DNA of 37,482 nucleotides from CAYRHN01 sp964424115 (GCA_964424115.1 CAYRHN010000025.1:1-37482), one strand, 5' to 3'; counted from the first letter of the stretch, positions 14,087 to 23,947 are shown. Notes: generated by a model not told the origin, from the letters alone. Translations and numbers: made by a program.

Positions 14087-17000
14087 ATGTCCTCAAATAT
14101 TAAACATGCCGCGCTGGCGGCGCTGCTCGTCCTTGTTTTGCTGGCGAACCTGGCCGGTTTTGTGCCGGCTCAGGCCAACGCGGCCGTTTCCGCGCCGGCC
14201 CAACCCACCGTGGACGCCGCCCTGGAAGCGCAATTGAAAGGCGGCGGCGAGGTCTCATACTGGATCATGTTCCGCCAGGCCCCCGACCTGGGCAAGGCGG
14301 CCGGGATCGGCGATTGGGATGCCCAGGGTCAGTTGGTTTACGACACCCTGCGCGCCAACGCCGAGAAGAGCCAGGCTGAGGTGCGCAAATACCTCGACGC
14401 AGCCGGCATCGCCTACACCAGTTACTGGATCAATAACTCCATCCTGGTGGAGGGGTCTTCCAGCAAGGCGGTGGACGACCTGAAGGGTTTCGAAGAGATC
14501 GAATCGCTCCAGGCGCGCAAGAAACTGGGGCTGATCGAGCCGGTTGCTTCCGTCCCTGCCGACGACAGCGCCAAGGGCGTGGAGCCGAATATCAGCCATG
14601 TCAACGCCGACGACGCCTGGGCGATGGGTATCACCGGGGCGGGCATGGTGGTGGCAAACATCGACACCGGCGTGCGCTACACCCACACCGCCCTCAACGC
14701 GCAGTACCGCGGCAACCTGGGCGGCGGCAGCTATGACAACAATTATAACTGGTTCGACCCTTACAGCGAATACACCGTCCCCACCGATCTGAACGGGCAC
14801 GGTTCGCACACCATGGGCATCATGCTGGGCAGCGACGGCGGCAGTAACCAGACCGGCATGGCCCCCGGCGCGAAGTGGATGGCCTGCCGCGGTTGCAGCA
14901 CCAGTGACTGCACCGATCAAGCCCTGCTCACCTGCGCCCAGTTCGTCCTGGCGCCCACCGACCTGACCGGCGCCAACCCCGACACCTCCAAACGCCCCAA
15001 CGTGGTCAACAACTCCTGGGGCGACTGCAACACCAGCTACGACAGCTGGTACCGCGGCGCGGTGGATGCCTGGGTGGCAGCCGGGATCTACCCGGTCTTC
15101 TCTGTCGGGAATGCCTCCAACTGCGGCTATTCCGCCCCGCCCGGCTTGAATACGGTCGGCAACCCCGGGCGCTACGGCAACGTGACCGGGGTGGGCTCCA
15201 CCGGGCAGGCTGACGGCGTGTATGCCACCCATTCCAACTGGGGCCCAACCGATAATCTGGATACGATCAATCCGCGTGGCGGCTTCCCTGAGATGAAGCC
15301 GCAGGTGCTGGCGCCGGGGACGAGCATCCGCTCCACCGGCAATTCCAACGACACAGCCTACCTGACGTTGGGCGGCACTTCCATGTCTGCGCCGCACGTG
15401 GCCGGGCTGGTGGCGCTGATCTGGCAGGCCGCGCCCTGCCTGGTGGGCGATTATGCTCTCACGGAATCGTTGATCGAGGAGACCGCCACGGATATGACCT
15501 ATAACGACGGCTCGCCAGCCACCCCGACCAACTTCCCCAACTATGCCACCGGCTGGGGCGAGATCGATGCCCTGGCAGCAGTGCAGCAGGCCGCCGTGAC
15601 CTGCAGCGGCAGCAGCCTGCACGGCACGGTAACGGATGCCGGCAGCCTGGCCCCGCTGAGCGGCGTTTCGGTGCATATTACCGGCGGCGCTGTGAACCGC
15701 ACCTTGACCACCCTGGCGGACGGCAGTTACAACACGCCCATCTTGTCCGGCACCTACACCATCGCGGTAAGCCTGTACGGGTATGGGTCGGCTTCCGTCT
15801 CTGGTGTGTACGTGGGCGACGGAGCCAGTGTGGAGCAGAATTTTGCCCTGTCCAGCCTGCCGCCGGTCACCATCAGCGGCCAGGCGCGCGATGCCTCCGG
15901 GCACACCTACCCGCTGCCGGCCAAGATCGCCATCAGTACCCCGGGCTTTTACCGTGAGGTGTACACCGGCCTGTTCGACGGCAGCTACACCACCGAGCTG
16001 CTGCACGACATGATTTATCACTTTGAGATCACTTCCATCGTCCCTGGCTACTCCACGCTCAAGCAGGATATCAACGTCGGCGACGGCGGGATCGTGAATT
16101 TTGACCTGCAGGTCGACCCCGCCACGTGCGGCGCGCCCGGTTACGAGATGGTCAACGGTATGGGGAATAACCTCGACTCCCTCACCCCGCCGGCCTTGCC
16201 TTCGGGCTGGAGCAGCGTGGTGGTAACCGGGACAGACGTGGATAATTACTGGAGCACCTACCAGGGCACCTGGCACCCGGCCGTGGCGGCCTACTCGCTG
16301 CCCAATGTGCTGCTTTACCGCTCTTACTCCATCAACACCGGCAACAGCGCCCGCCTGGTGATGGGCGACTATCCCATCTCTACCGGCGAGTATTTTTCGT
16401 TCAAGATGTATCACGACAGCGGATTCCCCTCCTCTAACGACCGCATCCAGGTGCAGGTCTCGCTTAACGGCACGGATTGGACGCCGGTCGGGGCGGAGTT
16501 TTCCCGCTATTCCGCCACCGCCGGCTGGAGCGACCATGCTGTGGACCTGAGCGCCTACAGCGGACAGACGGTCAAGCTGGCCATCCTGGGTACCAGCGCC
16601 TACGGCAACGACATCCATCTGGATAACATCCAGTTAGGGAATCCCGTTTGCGGGCTGCAATCCGGCGGCCTGCTGGGCGGGCATGTGACGGATGCCAACA
16701 CCGGCATCGGGCTGGACGGAGCGCAGGTTTCGGGCGGCAACCGCACCACTCAGAGCTTCACCGCCGCCGGTTCGCCCTATGGCGCAGGGCTGTACTTCAC
16801 CTTTGCCTCCGGGGGCAGCCATACCTTCACGGCTGAAACAACCGGATACGCCAGCGACAGCCAGGACATCTCCATCGGCGTCAACGCGCTGACCGCGGCC
16901 GATTTCGCCCTGGGTGCGCCGTACCTTGTGCCTGCTGCGACCCAGGTGGTGGCCACGGTTCCTTACGGCACCACCGCTAATTTGAACTTGCAACTGAACA

Positions 17001-18967
17001 ATACCGGCAGCGTGGCCGGGGAATATTCGATCTTCGAGAATTCCTGGAACGGCGCCAAAGATGTGGATGTGCTGGTGGTGGCGAAGGACGCCTCCTCAGC
17101 CGCGACGATGGAAGCCGCCCTCACCGCGCTCGGTTACACCTATACCGAGGTTAGCGATACCACCTTCCAGTCTATGACCGTCGCCGACCTGCTCCAACGC
17201 CCGGCGGTCTTTTATGCCGGTACCCCGGCAGACACTTCGGGCGGGGCCAGCGAACTGAAGCTGGTGGCCTTCCTCACCGCCGGTGGCGACCTGTTGATCT
17301 CTGGCAGCGATATTGGCTATTACCTGAAGAGCACCGTGCTCTATACCACCTATTTACAATCCACTTATGTGGCGGATAACGGCGGAGATTTCCTGGTTGG
17401 AGAAGATATGATGTCCGGCATTACCTCGCTGGATATCAGCGGCGACCCCTACCCGGATTCCTTTGACGTGGGCGCGGAAGGCACGCGCATCTTCCGTTAC
17501 AGCACCGGCACGCATGCCGGGGGTGCGTACATCGAGCGGGCCGGTTACCGGGCGATCTACCTGTCCTTTGATTACAAGTACATCGCCACTACCGAGCAGC
17601 GTAACCAGGTGATGCAGGTAGTGATGGACAAGATCGGTGGGACGGATATCCCCTGGCTGAGCGAATCGCCAATCAGCGGGACGATCCCCGCCCACGGCTC
17701 CGTTCAATTGCAATTGACCTTTGACGCCACCAGTTACACCAACCCGGATACCGCTTACGCGCGCCTGCTCATCAGCACTCAAACGCTCTACGGCAGACTG
17801 AGCGTCCCGGTGACGATGCAGGTGGTCTCGCCCGCCGATCTTGGCCAGTTCACCGGTACGGTGACTGCCGGATTGGCATGCGACCTGCCCGGCGACCCAC
17901 TGGAGGGCGCCTTGGTGCAGGCCTGGACGCGCGATACCATCCCCTCGCTGGTGAATTCCTCGCTCACCACTGCCGGCGGCGCCTATTCCTTTTCGGCGCC
18001 GGCCGGAACCTACGACCTGCGCATCAGCAAGGATGGCTATAAGACGGAGTGGCTGCGCGGGGTGGTCCTCCCGTCCGGCGGCGCTCTCAATCAGGATATC
18101 TTCCTGCGCCTGGCAGCGCCCTGCCTTGTCTTCTCGCCGCCCGGTTTATCGATCGACCTTTTGCCGGGTGGGACAGGATTCCGCCTGATCACCATCACCA
18201 ACACCGGCGCGCAGGGAGTGCTCTTCCATGCCTATGCCGTCCAGGACGGAGCGCCGATCGAGAGGATCATCGACGGCGGCTTCGAGCTGGGTACCACCAC
18301 CAGCCCCTGGACCGGGGCATCGGTGCAATTTGGCACGCCGTTGTGCGACAACACTACCTGTGGAACCAACCACGCCCGCAGCGGCAGCTGGTGGGTCTGG
18401 TTTGGCGGCAGCTCTGCCGGCGATACGGCTTCTGTCTACCAGATGCAGCCCATCCCGCCCGGCGCAGCCACCCTGAGCTTCTATGTGCAGAACTATGACT
18501 GCGGCTCGGGCGGCGCTGCCAACTTCATGCGCCTGACTATCGACGGCACCGAGCTGTGGCGCACGGACGGGCTGGATTCCACCTGCGGCGTGCAGACCTA
18601 CCGCCAGGTGGAGGTGGACATCTCCGCGCTGGCAAACGGCGCCTCACACACGGTCATGTTCGAGGGCGTCACGACCGGCCAGGGCAGCTTCTTCCTCGAT
18701 GATGTTTCACTGCTGGCTGAACCGGTCGTGGCCTGGTCGGGGTTGGACACCACCACCGGCCTGCTGCCTGCCGACGGCGGCAAGCAAACCATTCTGGTCA
18801 ATTTCAATGCCATGTCGCTCGTCCAAGGCACTTACCACGCCTTCCTGGAGCTGCGCACCACCAACAGCGACAAGGCGCAGAATAGCATCCAGGGCTCGGC
18901 CAAGGTGCCGCTCTCTATGACCGTGACGGACACGATCAAGTTCTTCCTGCCGATGATCGTGAGATAA
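14087..18967 (+). CDS. Large secreted subtilisin-like serine protease (S8), bacillopeptidase F-like
   Basis: A 1626-residue exported protease; AGGAGG precedes ATG 14087 by 4 bases. Domains in order: signal peptide (1-32); a propeptide-like region with VSYWIMFRQAPDL (about 50-140); the S8 catalytic domain (about 165-510) with Asp193 in NIDTGVRYTH, His238 in NGHGSHT and Ser432 in GTSMSAPHVAG, and the oxyanion Asn in VVNNSWG; carboxypeptidase-regulatory-like (CnaB/SdrD-type) beta domains at about 510-590, 860-940 and 1255-1345, each with a G-x-VTD or GTVT start; and jelly-roll segments with SGxDxDNY and FFLDDVSL features. It ends IKFFLPMIVR, the same ending as two other exported proteins in the window. 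It probably degrades extracellular protein. It has Cys-rich patches (CRGCSTSDC), unusual for subtilisins. Confidence 0.9.
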   Translation: MSSNIKHAALAALLVLVLLANLAGFVPAQANAAVSAPAQPTVDAALEAQLKGGGEVSYWIMFRQAPDLGKAAGIGDWDAQGQLVYDTLRANAEKSQAEVRKYLDAAGIAYTSYWINNSILVEGSSSKAVDDLKGFEEIESLQARKKLGLIEPVASVPADDSAKGVEPNISHVNADDAWAMGITGAGMVVANIDTGVRYTHTALNAQYRGNLGGGSYDNNYNWFDPYSEYTVPTDLNGHGSHTMGIMLGSDGGSNQTGMAPGAKWMACRGCSTSDCTDQALLTCAQFVLAPTDLTGANPDTSKRPNVVNNSWGDCNTSYDSWYRGAVDAWVAAGIYPVFSVGNASNCGYSAPPGLNTVGNPGRYGNVTGVGSTGQADGVYATHSNWGPTDNLDTINPRGGFPEMKPQVLAPGTSIRSTGNSNDTAYLTLGGTSMSAPHVAGLVALIWQAAPCLVGDYALTESLIEETATDMTYNDGSPATPTNFPNYATGWGEIDALAAVQQAAVTCSGSSLHGTVTDAGSLAPLSGVSVHITGGAVNRTLTTLADGSYNTPILSGTYTIAVSLYGYGSASVSGVYVGDGASVEQNFALSSLPPVTISGQARDASGHTYPLPAKIAISTPGFYREVYTGLFDGSYTTELLHDMIYHFEITSIVPGYSTLKQDINVGDGGIVNFDLQVDPATCGAPGYEMVNGMGNNLDSLTPPALPSGWSSVVVTGTDVDNYWSTYQGTWHPAVAAYSLPNVLLYRSYSINTGNSARLVMGDYPISTGEYFSFKMYHDSGFPSSNDRIQVQVSLNGTDWTPVGAEFSRYSATAGWSDHAVDLSAYSGQTVKLAILGTSAYGNDIHLDNIQLGNPVCGLQSGGLLGGHVTDANTGIGLDGAQVSGGNRTTQSFTAAGSPYGAGLYFTFASGGSHTFTAETTGYASDSQDISIGVNALTAADFALGAPYLVPAATQVVATVPYGTTANLNLQLNNTGSVAGEYSIFENSWNGAKDVDVLVVAKDASSAATMEAALTALGYTYTEVSDTTFQSMTVADLLQRPAVFYAGTPADTSGGASELKLVAFLTAGGDLLISGSDIGYYLKSTVLYTTYLQSTYVADNGGDFLVGEDMMSGITSLDISGDPYPDSFDVGAEGTRIFRYSTGTHAGGAYIERAGYRAIYLSFDYKYIATTEQRNQVMQVVMDKIGGTDIPWLSESPISGTIPAHGSVQLQLTFDATSYTNPDTAYARLLISTQTLYGRLSVPVTMQVVSPADLGQFTGTVTAGLACDLPGDPLEGALVQAWTRDTIPSLVNSSLTTAGGAYSFSAPAGTYDLRISKDGYKTEWLRGVVLPSGGALNQDIFLRLAAPCLVFSPPGLSIDLLPGGTGFRLITITNTGAQGVLFHAYAVQDGAPIERIIDGGFELGTTTSPWTGASVQFGTPLCDNTTCGTNHARSGSWWVWFGGSSAGDTASVYQMQPIPPGAATLSFYVQNYDCGSGGAANFMRLTIDGTELWRTDGLDSTCGVQTYRQVEVDISALANGASHTVMFEGVTTGQGSFFLDDVSLLAEPVVAWSGLDTTTGLLPADGGKQTILVNFNAMSLVQGTYHAFLELRTTNSDKAQNSIQGSAKVPLSMTVTDTIKFFLPMIVR

Positions 18968-18970
18968 AAG

Positions 18971-19042
18971 CTCACCACAGATAAACACAGATAATCCAGA
19001 TGAACACAGATGGATTTTATAAAATCCCATCTGTGTTCATCT
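18971..19042. repeat. Single palindromic repeat of the AACCACAGAT family
   Basis: It starts CTCACCACAGATAAACACAG four bases after the subtilase stop. Its core is a 16-bp perfect stem: AGATGAACACAGATGG (18998-19013) with its complement (19027-19042), and a self-complementary ATTTTATAAAAT between. It probably doubles as a transcript 3' end. Confidence 0.75.
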
Positions 19043-19078
19043 ATTTTCGGCTTGCGTCAGCATGGCGAGTATCTCCCC

Positions 19079-19101
19079 GTCATCCTGAGCGAAGCGAAGG
19101 A
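19079..19101. repeat. GTCATCCTGAGCGAAGCGAAGGA intergenic repeat, partial
   Basis: A 23-base segment of the widespread GTCATCCTGAG-type repeat, also present at 29565. Here the usual inverted second half is not evident. The rest of the 281-bp spacer before 19249 shows no gene and no convincing promoter. Confidence 0.55.
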
Positions 19102-19248
19102 GCTGCTGAACAGGCCGTAGTTGCATCGCTGTGGCCCGGCTCAGCAGAACCCGGATGGCAGGGAAAATTATATAAGAAATGAAGTTCTTCTTAATGGTTT
19201 ATAAACAGGTATTTGGGATAATTCCGGCAGTGAAAAAAGGAGTATGTA

Positions 19249-21129
19249 ATGAAACAAAAAACGATAACCATGTTCTTTCTCGTAGTGCTGGTTTTGTCCC
19301 TGTTTTCCGGTTGCGCTCCTGCAACGGAAGCCACGGCACAGCCGGCAGCGGCCACCAAAGTCGTTGCGGTTGAAGCGGCAACTCCGGGAACGGTTGCCTC
19401 CACGCCAGAAACATCCGCGGTCGATACCACCAAAGATGATGCCTATGCCGCCGCACTCACTTTCAATAATTCTGCCTGGCAATACGATGCGGAAAACGAT
19501 GTCTACTGGCAGATCGGTGTGCCGTATTGCGCGGCTCCGCAAGCCGCCGCGTATGAGACGCTGGGAATCTATGTTCCCGGCGCGTACCTGAAGGCGACTG
19601 CCAACGGCGACGGAACCTATACCGCGGAATTCAATGAGGCAGGCGCTGTCAATGGATTCACCGCCAGGAGCGCTCCGCTGGTATTCCCGGTAAATACGCC
19701 GGGATATTCGGCGCAACAGGCTCCAACCGCCTATAGCTATAATGAAATCTCCAGCTATTTGCAAGCCGGGTTCATTTATGTGGCTGCCGGAATGCGCGGT
19801 CGGGACAATGGATATGACGCAAACGGGAATTTGAGCTTTTCCGGTGGCGCTCCCTGGGGGGTGACCGACCTGAAAGCGGCCGTACGATTTATCCGCTATA
19901 ACCAGGATGTCCTTCCTGGGAACACGGATTCCGTGTTCGTCTTTGGTATGAGCGGCGGCGGAGCGCAGACGGCGGTGATCGGCGCTTCGGGGGACAGTCC
20001 GCTTTATTTTCCGTATCTTGAGGCTATCGGGGCGGCCATGTATGACGCCAACGGCCAACCCATCAGCGATGCGGTCACCGGCGCCATGGCCTGGTGCCCG
20101 ATCACCAGCCTGGATTACGCCGACGAAGCTTACGAGTGGAATTTGGGCCAGTTTGCTGCCACGGGAACGCGGGCTGACGGCACCTTCACCGCCCTCTTGT
20201 CCGACGACCTGGCAAAAGCCTATGCGGAATATATCAACCAGCTCGGGCTTCAGGATGAGAACGGGAATGCGCTTGTTCTGCAAGAGTCCAGCTCTGGCAT
20301 TTACACATCCGGCAGTTATTACGATTATCTGGTGAAGACCATTGAGACCTCTCTGAATCATTTCCTTGCGGATACGGCCTTTCCCTATACAGAATCGGCC
20401 GGCGGTTTCATGCGGGGGAATATGCCGCAGGGGGGCACCCCGCCCGCCGGAGCGCAGCCTGGCGGAAATGCACCCTCTTCGGGAAACGGTTCCACCACCT
20501 ATCAGACCGTCCAGGAATACATCGATGCTTTGAACAAGGACGGAGAATGGGTCGCCTATGATGCCACAACCAACACGGCCCGGGTCACCAGCCTTGCAGG
20601 GTTTGTCAACAGCCAGAAGGATCCTTCCAAGAGCGTGGCCGCTTTTGACGATCTCAATCGCAGCCAGGCTGAGAACAATGTGTTTGGCAACGACGCCAGC
20701 GATTCCCTGCACTTTGATGCCGTGCTGGCCGGTTTGCTGGCCAGCAATCAGGATCAATATGCCGCTTATTCGGATTGGAATGCCGCCTATGTGGATGCCT
20801 ATGCAAGCGACCTGCAGGCGCTGGATCAATTAGGCAATAGTATCCAATACCGGATGAATATGTATAACCCCATGTATTACTTGCTGGCTTATTACGATGG
20901 CTATCAAACCGCTGCCGTGGCGCCGTACTGGCGAATCAACACCGGCATCCAGCAGGGCGATACGGCCAATACGGTGGAGATGAACCTGGCGCTGGCGCTT
21001 GAGGCTTACCCTGGCGTGGAAGATGTTGAATTCACCACTGTCTGGGGCCAGGGACACACCATGGCGGAACGCACCGGCAACAGCACCGACAACTTCATTG
21101 CCTGGGTCACGGAGATCACCCAGAAGTAG
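19249..21129 (+). CDS. Tannase/feruloyl-esterase-like alpha/beta hydrolase lipoprotein
   Basis: A 626-residue lipoprotein with AAAGGAG 8 bases before ATG 19249. The signal peptide ends in a lipobox (LFSGC, Cys 21), so it is anchored on the outer face of the membrane. A Thr/Ala-rich linker runs to about residue 60. The hydrolase part has the nucleophile elbow GMSGGGAQ with Ser 235 and a late His 603 in WGQGHTMAE; the acid was not assigned with confidence. Long helical insertions (about 320-400, with GSYYDYLVKTIETSLNHFLAD, and 425-540) match the lid-like regions of bacterial tannases, which release gallate from plant polyphenols. A Gly/Pro/Gln-rich patch (about 394-415) is probably flexible. 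The exact substrate is inferred; a general aromatic-ester hydrolase is equally possible. Confidence 0.7.
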   Translation: MKQKTITMFFLVVLVLSLFSGCAPATEATAQPAAATKVVAVEAATPGTVASTPETSAVDTTKDDAYAAALTFNNSAWQYDAENDVYWQIGVPYCAAPQAAAYETLGIYVPGAYLKATANGDGTYTAEFNEAGAVNGFTARSAPLVFPVNTPGYSAQQAPTAYSYNEISSYLQAGFIYVAAGMRGRDNGYDANGNLSFSGGAPWGVTDLKAAVRFIRYNQDVLPGNTDSVFVFGMSGGGAQTAVIGASGDSPLYFPYLEAIGAAMYDANGQPISDAVTGAMAWCPITSLDYADEAYEWNLGQFAATGTRADGTFTALLSDDLAKAYAEYINQLGLQDENGNALVLQESSSGIYTSGSYYDYLVKTIETSLNHFLADTAFPYTESAGGFMRGNMPQGGTPPAGAQPGGNAPSSGNGSTTYQTVQEYIDALNKDGEWVAYDATTNTARVTSLAGFVNSQKDPSKSVAAFDDLNRSQAENNVFGNDASDSLHFDAVLAGLLASNQDQYAAYSDWNAAYVDAYASDLQALDQLGNSIQYRMNMYNPMYYLLAYYDGYQTAAVAPYWRINTGIQQGDTANTVEMNLALALEAYPGVEDVEFTTVWGQGHTMAERTGNSTDNFIAWVTEITQK

Positions 21130-21195
21130 CCGGCAAGGTCCCCGATAGGACGGGCGGGGGTTAAGTACTTCCCGCCGGGAATTGTGAAATACACG

Positions 21196-21253
21196 CTTAA
21201 CCACAGATGAACACAGATGAGATTCTTAATCCATCTGTGTTCATCCGCGTTGA
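21196..21253. repeat. Single palindromic repeat of the AACCACAGAT family
   Basis: It begins TTAACCACAGATGAACACAG and contains the inverse ATCTGTGTTCATC, separated by GAGATTCTTAATCC. It lies between the convergent tannase-like and YbjN-like genes and may act as a shared 3' hairpin. Confidence 0.75.
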
Positions 21254-21269
21254 TGTGTGATTTATATTC

Positions 21270-21707
21270 TTACCGGTCTTCAGCGCGCAGACCGCCCCAT
21301 TTCTCATGGATGGTGTCGTCGTATTTATCGGCGGTGTAAACGACCGCCATCACCGAGGCCTTCAGTTCATCTTTGTCGCAGGTGGAGCCGAGGATGGCAT
21401 GCTCAAAGAAGATGTCCTTGTCCTTATCCAGCCCAAAGGCCCCGAAGCGCATCGTGTCGTTCTCGCTCAACAGGTATTCCATCAGGTCGGGGGTGATCTC
21501 GCATTTGGTGATCACATACGAACGGGTGTTGATCACCGCTTCGTCTTCGCCCCAGGGGTACACGCGCGAATAAACGTAGGCGGAACCGACCGAAATGCCG
21601 AAGGCGGTGTCGTCTTCGCGCGCGCGGGCAAATTCGCCGAACAGATCTTTCATGAATCCGGCCACTTTGTTATAGATCTCTTCATGGGCTTTTGATTTGA
21701 ATTCCAT
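21270..21707 (-). CDS. YbjN-like (CesT/secretion-chaperone fold) protein
   Basis: A 145-residue protein beginning MEFKSKAHEEIYNKVAGFM. ATG 21707 is chosen because AAAGGAG lies 7 bases upstream. It is acidic and has no signal or membrane segment. The pattern (strand-rich centre NTRSYVITKCEITPDLMEYL, then MRFGAFGLD, then ELKASVMAVVYTADKYDD) resembles the YbjN family, whose fold is that of type III secretion chaperones. Function in the family is mostly unknown. It is the second gene after the Clp-like ATPase, 43 bp downstream, so the two are probably cotranscribed and may work together. Confidence 0.6.
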   Translation of the reverse strand: MEFKSKAHEEIYNKVAGFMKDLFGEFARAREDDTAFGISVGSAYVYSRVYPWGEDEAVINTRSYVITKCEITPDLMEYLLSENDTMRFGAFGLDKDKDIFFEHAILGSTCDKDELKASVMAVVYTADKYDDTIHEKWGGLRAEDR

Positions 21708-21750
21708 AGGGGGTCTCCTTTTGGCAAGGGTTGGGGGGAATGCCGTCGGG

Positions 21751-23919
21751 TTACAGGCGGTCAACAACGATCTTATTATCGCTGATTTTCACGCACAGCG
21801 CAACATTTGGACTGCCGGGAGTCGGCAGGTAGTGGATCAGTTCCGGGCTGAGGTCCTGGTCGGCCCAGCGCTCCCATTCGATCTGCTCCAGCAGGCCCTT
21901 CTCCTGGCTGGAGGACATCCAGCTCACCAGGCTCTCGTCCCAGGTCACTTCCAGCCCCTGGGTCTTGTAGCGCGCGGCCAGGCTGGGCAGAAAGTTGCGC
22001 ATCAACCAGCGCGCGGTGGTCTCGGAGGGCGGGCGGGTTCCAGCGATCACCAGGTCGATCTGGGCGGCCAGTTCCATCCCGACCGCATCCACAATGGCCT
22101 TGATGATGCGCTCTTCGTCCGGCTGGCTGGCCTGGGCGGCCTGGAACCCCAGGCTGTGCTGGGTCTCGAAATGCACCGAGGCGGTCAGCAAAATGACCGT
22201 GTCGGACAGGTAGAGCGGTTTGCCGTGGCCGTCGAGGATGAAGCCGTTGGAGATGGATTGGGCCAGCAGGGCGCGCGCCGAGGGGTGGCAGGCATCCACT
22301 GCGTCAAAGACCAGCACGCACCAGGGCATTTGCGCCAGGCCGTGGAGGGGCAGGGCATCCTCATAGCCGACATAGCCGGGCGGCGCGCCGACCAGCAGAT
22401 TGATATCCTCGCGTTGGAGGATGCGCGACATATCGATGGAAATGACGCGGTTTTCGGCGCCGAAGAGGGCGGCAGCGAGCGTGCCCGCCAGCTGGCCGAC
22501 CTGTTCGGCGGCAGCGCCGCACAGCAGCACGGTGGCGTTGGGGCGCGCCGAGCGCAGATCCATGCCGCGCAGGGTGACGCGCAGGCGGTTGGCAAGCGTC
22601 TCGATCTGCTCAGGGGTCAGGTTGCTCTCCTCGTTGAGCAGGCGCTGGAGGGAGGTGATGCGCGTTTCCAGGTCGAGCGGCATGCCGACCATGCGCTGGG
22701 CCACGTTCTGGGCATCCTCCAGCTCGACGGTGGTCTTATTGCTGACCGCGGCATGCGCATAGCTTTGCTCCAGTAAATCCACCGCCTTGTCGGGAAAGAA
22801 ACGGTTGTGCATATACTGGTTGGCGAACTGGATCAGCCAGCGCAGCACTTCATCGGGTGCCTGGATGGAATAGCGCCTGACCAGCATCTCGCGCAGGCCC
22901 ACCAGCACCTGGAAGGTCTGTTCGGAGGTCAGTTCCTGGACGCGGACGGGCTGGAAGCGGCGCTCCAGGGCGGCATCTTCCTCGATGAAACGGCGGTGTT
23001 CGGCGTCGGTGGTGGCAGCGATCACGGCCAGGTCGCCGCGCGCCAGGCTGGGCTTGAGGATGCTGGCGAAATCGGTGGAACCAGCCGTGCCGCCCGCGCC
23101 CATCATTGAGTGGATCTCGTCAATGAAGAGGATCAGGTCGGGCTGGCTGGCCTCCTGGATGAGCGTCTGCATGCGCTTCTCGAAATCGCCGCGCATTTCC
23201 GACCCGGCCACCAGGTTGGAGGGCTGGAGGGCCACGATGCGCACGTTGCGCAGCAGGGCCGGCACCTTGCCTTCCACCACGCGCTGAGCCAGGCCTTCCA
23301 CGATGGCGGTCTTGCCCACCCCGGCCGGACCGATCAACACCGGGTTGCGCTTGGTGCGGCGGCAAAGCGTTTCGACCATCAGTTGCAGTTCTTCCTCGCG
23401 CCCGATCAGCGGCGGCAGTTTGCCCTCGCGGGCCTTTTTGGTCAGGTCGCTGCCAAATTTATCCAGGGTGGGGGTGGCGGGCGGTGGAATCTTGCCCTCG
23501 GCCGGGGCGGCAGCCGGATCGGTGGCAGCCGTGGGGGTGGAAACAGCCGGTGCGCCGGCAGCAACTGCCTCGGGGGTAAAGCCGGCCAGGGTCAGCACGG
23601 CTGCGGCCAGGTCGCGTTCGGCGGCCTGGGTCTTGCTGCGCCGGCGGGCAAAGGCCTCGGCCTGTTCCACGGCCGCGGCTTCGTCCAGCGGCATGCCGAT
23701 CTCGTTCTTTGCCAGGCGGGCGCGCAGGTCTTTTTTGGTCTCGTCCAGCCGGAAGCCCGGCAGCATGCCTTCCACCATCGCGCCGTGGCGTTCCAGGATG
23801 GTCAGCAGCCAGTGGTTCAGCCCCAGCTTTTCGTGCTTGGATGCGGCTTGAAGTTGTAAGGCCGCCTCGCCAATGCGTTGGGCGGCGGTGGTCATGCGTT
23901 TGATTGGACTATCGCTCAC
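21751..23919 (-). CDS. ClpA/ClpB-like AAA+ protein with degenerate second ATPase domain
   Basis: A 722-residue protein. The start chosen is GTG 23919 (VSDSPIKRM), with AGGAG 6 bases upstream; a longer in-frame version from 24012 lacks a good ribosome-binding site. A Clp-N-like helical domain (about 5-100), an Ala/Pro-rich linker (about 125-150) and a complete D1 ATPase domain follow: Walker A GPAGVGKT (about 196-203), Walker B FIDEIHSMMGAGG (about 262), and sensor-like AATTDAEHRRFIEED. The ClpB middle domain is reduced to a short segment. The D2 domain keeps the pore-loop sequence GAPPGYVGYED (about 510) but has lost catalysis: GAAAEQVG stands in for GPTGVGKT (no Lys) and VFDAVDACHP for the usual LDEIEKAHP. 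It is therefore probably a hexameric unfoldase or remodeller powered by D1 only. Confidence 0.85.
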   Translation of the reverse strand: MSDSPIKRMTTAAQRIGEAALQLQAASKHEKLGLNHWLLTILERHGAMVEGMLPGFRLDETKKDLRARLAKNEIGMPLDEAAAVEQAEAFARRRSKTQAAERDLAAAVLTLAGFTPEAVAAGAPAVSTPTAATDPAAAPAEGKIPPPATPTLDKFGSDLTKKAREGKLPPLIGREEELQLMVETLCRRTKRNPVLIGPAGVGKTAIVEGLAQRVVEGKVPALLRNVRIVALQPSNLVAGSEMRGDFEKRMQTLIQEASQPDLILFIDEIHSMMGAGGTAGSTDFASILKPSLARGDLAVIAATTDAEHRRFIEEDAALERRFQPVRVQELTSEQTFQVLVGLREMLVRRYSIQAPDEVLRWLIQFANQYMHNRFFPDKAVDLLEQSYAHAAVSNKTTVELEDAQNVAQRMVGMPLDLETRITSLQRLLNEESNLTPEQIETLANRLRVTLRGMDLRSARPNATVLLCGAAAEQVGQLAGTLAAALFGAENRVISIDMSRILQREDINLLVGAPPGYVGYEDALPLHGLAQMPWCVLVFDAVDACHPSARALLAQSISNGFILDGHGKPLYLSDTVILLTASVHFETQHSLGFQAAQASQPDEERIIKAIVDAVGMELAAQIDLVIAGTRPPSETTARWLMRNFLPSLAARYKTQGLEVTWDESLVSWMSSSQEKGLLEQIEWERWADQDLSPELIHYLPTPGSPNVALCVKISDNKIVVDRL

Positions 23920-23947
23920 ATGGGTCTCCTCTACGTGGGATGAGATA

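Noticed and set aside
14255..16618. 787-residue antisense ORF opposite the subtilase gene
   Set aside because: Its sequence is a shadow of GC-rich codon positions, rich in V, G, A, H and R with no domain; the plus-strand gene has a clear catalytic triad.
19168..20829. 553-residue antisense ORF opposite the tannase-like gene
   Set aside because: It overlaps a lipoprotein with signal peptide and nucleophile motif on the plus strand, and has no ribosome-binding site or domain.
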